Source: Opacimonas sp040514355
GTDB taxonomy: Bacteria; Pseudomonadota; Gammaproteobacteria; Enterobacterales; Alteromonadaceae
Direction of reading: 5' to 3'
Assembly (NCBI GenBank): GCA_040514355.1
Contig: JBEVCF010000093.1
Location: 1 to 24,673, forward strand
DNA length: 24,673 nt
Shown: positions 16,874-23,868 of the stretch, in pieces
How the letters are laid out: every line of letters begins with the position of its first letter
Position numbering within the stretch: the first letter of the stretch is position 1
Notes under the pieces: generated by a model
What the model was told of the DNA's origin: nothing
The model's input: the letters and a program-made list of their open reading frames with translations, nothing else
Database searches by the model: none
Made by a program: the position numbers and the translations under genes

Positions 16874-18739
16874 ATGCGCAACCATCTTTGTTGGATTTTT
16901 CTTCTCTGTTTAGCTACCCACGCAGTCTTCTCTAGTAGAGCGTGGGGTGAACCAACCAAGCCTTTATCCGATTTAGGGCAAAAAATGATGCTCGATATCC
17001 GATACTTTTGCATCGATGACACGCCGAGTGAGCGTTGTCGAACGCCCGTGACAACTCTGCCACCAGAATTAGCGTTGTTACTCGATAAATGGAGGATTGG
17101 TGGGGTGATTTTATTTTCAGAAAATCTCGTGTCAGCCGCTCAAATTCAGACGTTGACCCAACAACTCCAAGCAGCGGTGTCTACGCCTTTATTTATTGCC
17201 ACTGACCAAGAGGGCGGACGCGTTGCGCGTTTACCACTGGACTATTTTCCGGCCTTTGGCGGCGCGATGGCGCTAGGGGCGGTGCCTCGTGCTCAGCGAA
17301 GAGACTTGGCTTTTGCTATTGCTCAGCAAACCGGAGTAGCTTTACGAGGGGTTGGGATTAATGTCAATTTTGCGCCAACAGTGGATGTGAATAGTAACGC
17401 GGCCAACCCCGTCATCAATGTGCGGGCATTTGCAGACGATCCCGAGGTAGTTGCGGCCTTAGGTGCTGCTACTGTGGATGGCTTACAACAGCACGGTGTG
17501 ATGGCTGTACTCAAGCACTTTCCCGGGCATGGTGATACCTATGTCGACAGTCATGCTGGTTTGCCAAGGGTTGGCCATACCATAGACCAAATCAAACAAG
17601 TTGATATGCTGCCATTTGCGAAGATCATTGCCTCGCATGCACCCGCGATGGTGATGACAGCGCACATCCAATATCCCGCTCTCGATAGCACGACGTTAGT
17701 ACAACGCAATTCAAAGACTGGGGCGATAACGGGCAATGCGATCATTAAACCCGCAACCTTATCGCGCACGATTTTGCACAAAGTGTTACGCGATGAATTA
17801 GGGTTTTCAGGCCTGATTGTGACGGATGCGTTAGATATGGCGGGTATCACGCAGTTTTTTGATCCGGTCACGGCAGTGATTGAGACGTGGCGAGCGGGGA
17901 GTGATATTGCGTTAATGCCTTTTACGATCCGCAACGCATCTGATATAGCGCGTTTTGATAAGTTTATGCAAAAGGTGGTCTCGCAAAGTGCCGCACTGCC
18001 TCGTACTGAATTAGCCAAATCGCTTGAGAGAATTGCTCAAACTAAGGATATGTGGTTGGAGCAAGATAAACGACAGGTTAATACGAATACGCTCTATCAA
18101 TCTGCACAAGTCAACGCTTACAAACTAGCTGAGCAAAGTATCACGGTGCTCAAGCAGAAAAATAAAGATGTGTCGGAAAAGTTTAAAACGGCTCAGCGCC
18201 TGGCCTTAGTCATGCCAGATGCCTTGCGTTGCAAAGGGTTTGAAACGGCGCTTAACACTATTCGCCCTACGCTAGTCAGTACGTGTATTAGTCTGGCTGT
18301 AAGTCGTTCAAGCTCAGATATTCTCAAGGAAGTACAAGATGCTCAACCTGATGTCGTCATAATCGGTGAGCTATCCCCAGCGCAATCGGTGGTGGAAATG
18401 GGGGGAATGGAAGATTGGTCGGCGTTGCGTCGTGCCGGCCAAACACGCATGGATATCGCACAACAACACACGGTGATCAAAGTGTTATTAGCCCAGCCTC
18501 AGCTAGCTCAACAAACCGTTTTGGTTGGTTTACGCGCACCGTATGCATTACCAACACTTGGAGAGCATGCTGCTGCGGTCTATGCAACGTATGACTACCG
18601 CGTGGATCCGAGGGATTTCTCAAGTCCAACGCTCACTGTGTTGGTCGAGCATTTATTCCAAGGGCGTCAAGTATACGGACGTTTACCGGTTAAAATGGAT
18701 ACAGTCGATACGGTGCCATCCGCTCAACATAAACATTAA
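16874..18739 (+). CDS. nagZ: Exported long-form beta-N-acetylglucosaminidase NagZ (GH3)
   Basis: NagZ removes non-reducing GlcNAc from peptidoglycan fragments. The GH3 barrel (about 35-370) shows TDQEGGRVARLP, KHFPGHGDTYVDSH (214-227) with the Asp225-His227 catalytic dyad of NagZ-type enzymes, and the nucleophile Asp318 in GLIVTDALDMAG. At 621 residues it is much longer than the cytoplasmic 341-residue E. coli NagZ, and it resembles the two-domain exported NagZ (YbbD) of Bacillus subtilis. A signal peptide is visible (MRNHLCWIFLLCLATHAVF, cleavage near AWG), so it should act in the periplasm or outside. No clear Shine-Dalgarno is seen. The end overlaps convergent namZ by 50 bases; about 15 residues follow the usual RLPV ending. 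Confidence 0.92.
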   Translation: MRNHLCWIFLLCLATHAVFSSRAWGEPTKPLSDLGQKMMLDIRYFCIDDTPSERCRTPVTTLPPELALLLDKWRIGGVILFSENLVSAAQIQTLTQQLQAAVSTPLFIATDQEGGRVARLPLDYFPAFGGAMALGAVPRAQRRDLAFAIAQQTGVALRGVGINVNFAPTVDVNSNAANPVINVRAFADDPEVVAALGAATVDGLQQHGVMAVLKHFPGHGDTYVDSHAGLPRVGHTIDQIKQVDMLPFAKIIASHAPAMVMTAHIQYPALDSTTLVQRNSKTGAITGNAIIKPATLSRTILHKVLRDELGFSGLIVTDALDMAGITQFFDPVTAVIETWRAGSDIALMPFTIRNASDIARFDKFMQKVVSQSAALPRTELAKSLERIAQTKDMWLEQDKRQVNTNTLYQSAQVNAYKLAEQSITVLKQKNKDVSEKFKTAQRLALVMPDALRCKGFETALNTIRPTLVSTCISLAVSRSSSDILKEVQDAQPDVVIIGELSPAQSVVEMGGMEDWSALRRAGQTRMDIAQQHTVIKVLLAQPQLAQQTVLVGLRAPYALPTLGEHAAAVYATYDYRVDPRDFSSPTLTVLVEHLFQGRQVYGRLPVKMDTVDTVPSAQHKH

Positions 18740-19904
18740 TCTCACGTTCCCACTGTATCGCTAGCGCCTCTAGTGCCACAGGATCGTCCAATGACTCGCG
18801 CAGTGTAGCCGTCCCTGCTAATTTGTCAAAAAAGCGAGGGGATGTTATCCATGCTTGGTCTGGTAGATGTTGCGCAACGTTCGCTACCCATTTTAAATTA
18901 AATCCTGCGAGTTCAGCGATCATCGTCTCATCGAATACCAGTGCGCTGATGTTTTGGTCTTGCCATTTTGGAGAAGGGGCAGACGTTGGCATACTCACAG
19001 GCATAATCTGACTCAAAGGCAATGCTGGCTCAGCCAACCATGACGCAAGTTCAGGATGACCTAGCATTTGAAAAGGATAAACTGTACCTCGACCAATGCT
19101 AAATGTGGTGGGTTCGAATAAACACAGCGACGCATAGGCGATAATGGCGCGTTGATTTGGCAAATTGGGACTAGGTGGGATCGGTAAGGTATACGCATCT
19201 TGTTTGTGATAGTTAAGTACGGGGATCACTCTCAAATCCAACTCAGATGCTTGTGCTATCCATCCTTCTCCTTTGATCGCCAGTGCCAGTTCGCCCACGG
19301 TTAAGCCGTGTACAATGGGGATCGGGTGCATACCGACAAAGGACTGTAGGGCTGGCTCTAAAATCGGCCCAGCGATGTGCTGTCCGTTGGGATTGGGCCG
19401 GTCTAGGATAATGACTTTTTTGTTGTGCTCAGCGGCTGCTTCAAGGACATAGTGCATAGTGGAGATGTACGTATAAAAACGCACCCCCACATCTTGAATA
19501 TCAAACACCAAAATATCGACGTCACTGAGCATCTGTGCAGTGGGCTTTTTGGTTTTACCGTACAGTGAACTAATGGGGATTTTACTGGCCGGTAGGTGAC
19601 TGTCAGCAATGCTTTCACCCGCTCCGCGATTGCCGCGAAAGCCGTGCTCTGGAGCAAAAATTCGAGTAATATTTACCCCTTTATCGAGTAAAACATCAAC
19701 CAAGTGTCCCTGCGAGACATGTGAGGTTTGATTGACCACTAAGCCGACTCGTTGCTCGTCCAACAATGGTAGATAGCGTTCAAATTGTGCTGCGCCGACG
19801 TTAGTAAAGGGGGACGTGTCCTGTGCCAAAGCGTTTAGCCCAACGCATAGCAAATACAGGGCACAACATGTTTTAACAGTTGATTTGAGCCTCACTAATG
19901 ACAT
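18690..19904 (-). CDS. namZ: DUF1343 protein, probable exo-beta-N-acetylmuramidase NamZ (YbbC)
   Basis: The DUF1343 family includes B. subtilis NamZ (YbbC), an exo-enzyme releasing MurNAc from the non-reducing end of peptidoglycan fragments after NagZ has removed GlcNAc. The 404-residue product carries the hallmark blocks VGLVVNQTSHV, IFAPEHGFRGNRGAGE, SLYGKTKKPT, DILVFDIQDVGVRFYTYISTM, ILDRPNPNG and SFVGMHPIPIVHGLTVGELA. A signal peptide ends near NALAQ, so it is exported like the adjacent NagZ. It starts three bases after murQ, with a GAGGG-like ribosome site inside murQ. It faces nagZ. Placing NamZ beside NagZ and MurQ, as in Bacillus, strongly supports the assignment. Confidence 0.9.
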   Translation of the reverse strand: MSLVRLKSTVKTCCALYLLCVGLNALAQDTSPFTNVGAAQFERYLPLLDEQRVGLVVNQTSHVSQGHLVDVLLDKGVNITRIFAPEHGFRGNRGAGESIADSHLPASKIPISSLYGKTKKPTAQMLSDVDILVFDIQDVGVRFYTYISTMHYVLEAAAEHNKKVIILDRPNPNGQHIAGPILEPALQSFVGMHPIPIVHGLTVGELALAIKGEGWIAQASELDLRVIPVLNYHKQDAYTLPIPPSPNLPNQRAIIAYASLCLFEPTTFSIGRGTVYPFQMLGHPELASWLAEPALPLSQIMPVSMPTSAPSPKWQDQNISALVFDETMIAELAGFNLKWVANVAQHLPDQAWITSPRFFDKLAGTATLRESLDDPVALEALAIQWEREINVYVERMAPYRLYPF

Positions 19905-19907
19905 GAC

Positions 19908-20822
19908 TCAGCCCTCATCTTGCAGAGCGTGTCGCAGAAATCCCGCGTGTTTATTGAGCAAATTCGTCGCCTCTTCTGCGGTAACGGATTTGAGGAGCAT
20001 CAGTATCGCAGTTTTGGCAGAATAAGATGAGTTAGTCAGTGCTTGCTCGGCCTCTTGTTCATTACAACCTGTTGCTTCTATCACAATCTGTTTGGCTCGA
20101 ACACGCAATTTGTCATTACTAGCATTGACATCCACCATCAAATTTTCATAGGTTTTACCCAAGCGGATCATTACGGCAGTACTGAGCATATTAAGCACGA
20201 GTTTTTGTGCAGTACCTGCTTTCATACGGGTTGAACCAGTAAGACACTCAGGACCAACGGCTACAGCAATTGCATGGTCAGCTAACTGATTGATTGCGCC
20301 ATTGGGGTTACAGGATAAAGCAAAGGCAGGGCAGCCAAGCGATCTTGCATATTGTAATGCGCCCAGCACATACGGTGTACGACCAGACGCAGCAATCCCA
20401 AGTACGACATCATGTGCTGTGATCGCCTTGGCTTTAAGATCATCAGCTCCTGCTGCATGGTTATCTTCAGCGCCTTCTACAGCAGAGGTAAGTGCTTGTT
20501 CGCCGCCTGCGATGAGGCCTTGTACCAGCTCATCCCCAACACTAAAAGTGGGTCGACATTCTACCGCGTCTAAGATCCCTAAACGGCCAGAAGTCCCCGC
20601 ACCAATATAAAACAAGCGTCCACCTTGCTGTAATTGAGTCACGACGGTGTCAACGACTACTGCGATGTCAGGCAGTACCTTGGCGATAGCGAGTGGTACA
20701 GTCTGATCTTCGGTATTGATACAATCCAAAATCCCTAGTGTGTCCATGGTATCAATTTGCATGCTACGTGGATTGCGGCGTTCAGACAAAATACCTGCGA
20801 GTTCTGCTAAAGAGGCACTCAT
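19908..20822 (-). CDS. murQ: N-acetylmuramic acid 6-phosphate etherase MurQ
   Basis: MurQ removes the lactyl ether from MurNAc-6-phosphate to give GlcNAc-6-phosphate and D-lactate in the cytoplasm. The 304-residue product matches E. coli MurQ (298 residues) throughout. It has the SIS fold, GAGTSGRLGILDAVECRPTF with Glu88 (E. coli Glu83), AVEGAED with Glu119 (E. coli Glu114), GIAASGRTPYV, and TGSTRMKAGTAQKLVLNMLST. GGAG lies eight bases before the ATG. It sits 14 bases behind the SSS transporter and three bases before namZ, forming an apparent operon. No MurR regulator and no MurP PTS gene is next to it, so its phosphorylated substrate must come from a kinase or PTS elsewhere. Confidence 0.96.
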   Translation of the reverse strand: MSASLAELAGILSERRNPRSMQIDTMDTLGILDCINTEDQTVPLAIAKVLPDIAVVVDTVVTQLQQGGRLFYIGAGTSGRLGILDAVECRPTFSVGDELVQGLIAGGEQALTSAVEGAEDNHAAGADDLKAKAITAHDVVLGIAASGRTPYVLGALQYARSLGCPAFALSCNPNGAINQLADHAIAVAVGPECLTGSTRMKAGTAQKLVLNMLSTAVMIRLGKTYENLMVDVNASNDKLRVRAKQIVIEATGCNEQEAEQALTNSSYSAKTAILMLLKSVTAEEATNLLNKHAGFLRHALQDEG

Positions 20823-20836
20823 GCTGTTTGCTCCGG

Positions 20837-22417
20837 TTACGGGGTTGAAAGGGCTGGATGGGTAGCGTTGGTTTGGGACTTACCCAGCATACACACTAGC
20901 GTAGCGCAGAGTGTGCCAAGACACAATTGCCAAGTGAACCCCAAGCCAAGATCCAAACAGTAAGGTTGGCACAACAGTGGCACGGCAAAACCAACCAGCA
21001 AGGCCCAGCTGACACTTTTGTTGGATCCGCGTTGGGTGAACAGAGCGGTAAAAAACACCCCTAACAGGCCACTGTAGGAAAATACCATGACCGACAAAGC
21101 AAATTGCAACAGTGGCATATCAGTGTGTTGTTGCCAATAAAAACACAGCATGGCCATGGCACTTAGACAGAGGCCGATTACTAGCATGACATACCGACCC
21201 AAGTGAATTTCACTTACCCGTAAGCGCGTATACAACTGACTGGGTTTGATAAAATCTTCTACTACGACCGAAGCCATCGAATTTAACCCAGAGTTTAAGC
21301 TTGATAGCGCCGCCGCGATGATCCCGATAATCACCAGTGCCTTGAATCCGGCAGGGATCATGGTCAGCACATAGTGCAATAATACGGTAACGGTTTGACC
21401 AGCAAATTCAGGTGGGCCCGTTAAGGTGAGACTGTGTTGCATGACCTCTGGTTTTTGATACACGATATATAATAAAAACCCCAAACCAATGAAGACGAGT
21501 AAAACGGGCACCAATATGCCGATACTCCAATACAGTGCGCGGGTGGCTTGTGCGCTTGAGTCACAGCTCAACAAGCGTTGGGTGAGGTCTTGATCCAAAC
21601 CAAAAGCCGCGATGTTTAATAGTACCAAACCCGTCAACAGTGAAGCGAGGTGAAACACACCACTGGCAGAAACATCCCAGGACAGATAAATAACACTCAA
21701 CTTGCCTAAATCGGGGAGTGCAGTGCCGGTCGATGGTGCCGGTTCATTGACTAGCAAAGCGATGATTTCACTCAATGAGAGCGGGATTTGGGACAGTAAA
21801 AAGAAACCGACGATTAACGCTGCACTAAAATAGACGAGACATTGCAACACATCGGATAAAATGACGGCGCGGATCCCACCCCAAACTGCATACACACTCG
21901 CACTGATAACAATTACTACAATAGCGATGAAAATATGAGATGCAGCAATATCGCCAAATAACACCATCGATACCGCGATGGCTGCCATGTACAGTCTGGC
22001 TCCGCTTGCGAACAAACGGCCAAACAAGTACATCAAGCCCGCAGCAGAGGTCGCACGCTGACCAAAGCGCTGTGTGAGCAATTGATATACGGTCGTCACT
22101 CGATAGCGAAAAAAGGTTGGGATCAAGTAACGAGCAACTAACCAAGCAGCGATAAATACGCTGATGGTTGTAGCAAGATAAGAAAAATCGCCTCGATAAC
22201 CTTGATCGGGACCACCTAGAAATGTCGCGGCAGATTGAGATGTGGCAAGTATCGACATCGCTACTGCCCAAAAGGGTAGGGTCGATACTGATTTAAACAG
22301 TAGGCTCATGTTGCTGTGCGGGGTTTTACGCAAACCGAACCACCATGCGCTTAACCCAACCAGAGCGAAATAGGCTGTGAGGATCAGTACATCGATGTCA
22401 GTGAGTTGTGCAAACAT
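20837..22417 (-). CDS. Sodium:solute symporter (SSS family), candidate MurNAc or amino-sugar importer
   Basis: This polytopic membrane protein of about 526 residues and 13 likely spans belongs to the sodium:solute symporter (SSS, PF00474-type) family. It shows the early block SVSTLPFWAVAMSILATSQSAATFLGGPDQGYRGDFSYLA, then GRLFASGARLYMAAIA, VYAVWGGIRAVILSDVLQ, FGLDQDLTQRLLSC and IIAAALSSLNSGLNSMASVVVEDF. The family couples Na+ to uptake of sugars, sialic acid, proline and other solutes. As first gene of an operon with murQ and namZ, it probably imports a peptidoglycan sugar; that is inferred from position only. The start is taken as ATG 22417; an in-frame GTG at 22426 is possible and neither has a good Shine-Dalgarno. 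Confidence 0.88.
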   Translation of the reverse strand: MFAQLTDIDVLILTAYFALVGLSAWWFGLRKTPHSNMSLLFKSVSTLPFWAVAMSILATSQSAATFLGGPDQGYRGDFSYLATTISVFIAAWLVARYLIPTFFRYRVTTVYQLLTQRFGQRATSAAGLMYLFGRLFASGARLYMAAIAVSMVLFGDIAASHIFIAIVVIVISASVYAVWGGIRAVILSDVLQCLVYFSAALIVGFFLLSQIPLSLSEIIALLVNEPAPSTGTALPDLGKLSVIYLSWDVSASGVFHLASLLTGLVLLNIAAFGLDQDLTQRLLSCDSSAQATRALYWSIGILVPVLLVFIGLGFLLYIVYQKPEVMQHSLTLTGPPEFAGQTVTVLLHYVLTMIPAGFKALVIIGIIAAALSSLNSGLNSMASVVVEDFIKPSQLYTRLRVSEIHLGRYVMLVIGLCLSAMAMLCFYWQQHTDMPLLQFALSVMVFSYSGLLGVFFTALFTQRGSNKSVSWALLVGFAVPLLCQPYCLDLGLGFTWQLCLGTLCATLVCMLGKSQTNATHPALSTP

Positions 22418-22481
22418 GGCACGCACGCATGTATTTTTTTATTATTATCATCGTGAAAGCATAAACGATTTTGTTAAATTA

Positions 22482-22490
22482 TGGTATAAA
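22482..22490 (+). promoter_or_regulatory. Candidate extended -10 promoter for alr
   Basis: TGGTATAAA reads as an extended -10 element (TGn followed by TATAAA, 22485-22490). No good -35 hexamer lies 16-18 bases upstream, which is normal for extended -10 promoters. It would give a leader of roughly 90 nt before the alr ATG. Confidence 0.4.
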
Positions 22491-22493
22491 AGC

Positions 22494-22533
22494 TCCTCTT
22501 GTATTTATAGTGTCCTTGTTCCTTTGAGAGGAC
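22494..22533 (+). promoter_or_regulatory. Overlapping hairpin options in the alr leader
   Basis: TCCTCT (22494-22499) can pair with AGAGGA (22527-22532), while GTCCT (22512-22516) can pair with AGGAC (22529-22533). The two share the right arm and cannot form together. Stems are short; any regulatory role is speculative. Confidence 0.2.
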
Positions 22534-22586
22534 ATCAGCAACGTTGTTATTAAAGTTTGAATGACACTGCCTAGGATGGTTTGGAT

Positions 22587-23675
22587 ATGCCTCGAAGCAC
22601 ACGAGCACTGATTTCACTCGATGCTCTGCGCCACAATTATCAATTAGCTTGCTCTCACGCAGGTTCTGCTGAAGTGATCGCGATTATAAAGGCTGATGCA
22701 TATGGTCATGGCATGGTGCCTGTGGCAAGAGCCTTACAGGGATTGGCACCAGTCTTTGCCGTGGCGTTTTTAGATGAGGCTTTGATTCTACGAGAGCATG
22801 GGATAACTGAGCCGATTTTGATTTTAGAAGGTCCGATGGATCAAGCGGAAATTGCCACCGCTCAGGCCCATAACTGCTGGTTGATGCTACATACACCACA
22901 ACATCTGACGTGGTTAGCAGAAGTCGATATTCAACAACCGAATCAAGTTTGGTTTAAAATCGATACAGGCATGCATCGCCTTGGCTTGTCTGAGACTGAA
23001 TTTAAAGCTTTTTGGCAGCGTCAATCAATAGCGATCCAACAAACGTTATCTACCAACGCTATTTTGGCAACCCACTTTGCCAAAGCCGACAATGATCCCG
23101 CGTATACCCAAGAGCAATATCAGAAGTTTGATCGTTTGCAAGCACTTACTTCAATGCGTACTAGTTGTAGTAATTCACCTGCTTTGTTCAGTCATGCCGT
23201 TGAGCAAGAGCATTTCGTGCGTTTAGGTATTGCATTATATGGGGGGACGCCCGATGCTGAGGTCGCGCATCCTTTGCGCGATCAGTTGCAACCGGTTATG
23301 ACCCTAGAGGCGCAAGTGTTAGCTCTGCGTGATATCCGAACCGGTGAAGGGGTCGGCTATGGTCAAATTTGGCAAGCTACACAAGACACAACGCTAGCGA
23401 CGATTGCGATTGGCTACGCAGACGGGATCCCCCGTGCCGCTGCCAATGTGATGGACGTGGTCGTTGCTGGAAAGCGTTGTCCGGTCGTCGGTCGTGTGTC
23501 AATGGATATGATCAGTGTGGATGTGACTGCTGTAAAAGAGCAGGTTAACACCGGTGATATGGTTGAGATTTGGGGCGCGCAACAAGCGGTGGAAGAAGTC
23601 GCCGCAGCGGTAGATACGATCCACTATGAATTACTCACTCGTCTTTCACTAAGAGTGCCGCGTCAATATGCATAA
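22587..23675 (+). CDS. alr: Alanine racemase (PLP-dependent)
   Basis: Alr interconverts L- and D-alanine for peptidoglycan synthesis, or for catabolism of D-alanine. The 362-residue product resembles E. coli Alr (359 residues). The PLP lysine is Lys35 in IIKADAYGHG, the second catalytic residue is Tyr258 in GVGYGQIW, and the blocks WFKIDTGMHRLGL, THFAKAD, VRLGIALYGG, IAIGYADGIPR and GRVSMDMISVDVT are intact. The ATG at 22587 is preferred, with AGGA at 22573-22576; an in-frame TTG at 22581 is the alternative. It is divergent from the SSS-murQ-namZ operon, and no racemase regulator is next to it. Its place beside peptidoglycan-breakdown genes suggests use of scavenged alanine, but a housekeeping role is equally possible. 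Confidence 0.96.
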   Translation: MPRSTRALISLDALRHNYQLACSHAGSAEVIAIIKADAYGHGMVPVARALQGLAPVFAVAFLDEALILREHGITEPILILEGPMDQAEIATAQAHNCWLMLHTPQHLTWLAEVDIQQPNQVWFKIDTGMHRLGLSETEFKAFWQRQSIAIQQTLSTNAILATHFAKADNDPAYTQEQYQKFDRLQALTSMRTSCSNSPALFSHAVEQEHFVRLGIALYGGTPDAEVAHPLRDQLQPVMTLEAQVLALRDIRTGEGVGYGQIWQATQDTTLATIAIGYADGIPRAAANVMDVVVAGKRCPVVGRVSMDMISVDVTAVKEQVNTGDMVEIWGAQQAVEEVAAAVDTIHYELLTRLSLRVPRQYA

Positions 23676-23817
23676 GCTAGCACGATTGCAAAATAGGTCT
23701 TGAGTCGATTATCTCTGAGCGTGACGGCTAAGAATACACCTGTAAAGCATTAGTTCAATTAATCCTCTTGTAATAAAAAAAATCTCGCAAGCTAGACTTT
23801 TCAGCTGTGTGTTTTAG

Positions 23818-23850
23818 CGTTAGATTAATCGAAAAATAAAAAAACTAACG
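23818..23850. repeat. Inverted repeat upstream of putA
   Basis: CGTTAG (23818-23823) and CTAACG (23845-23850) are exact inverted 6-bp copies about 27 bases apart centre to centre, ending 18 bases before the putA ATG. The AT-rich spacer makes an operator more plausible than a hairpin terminator. The function is unknown. Confidence 0.25.
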
Positions 23851-23868
23851 ACAGATTTGGAACTCACT

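Noticed and set aside
17551..18018. A 155-codon antisense frame within nagZ
   Set aside because: The + strand nagZ frame carries all catalytic motifs; the antisense frame shows none.
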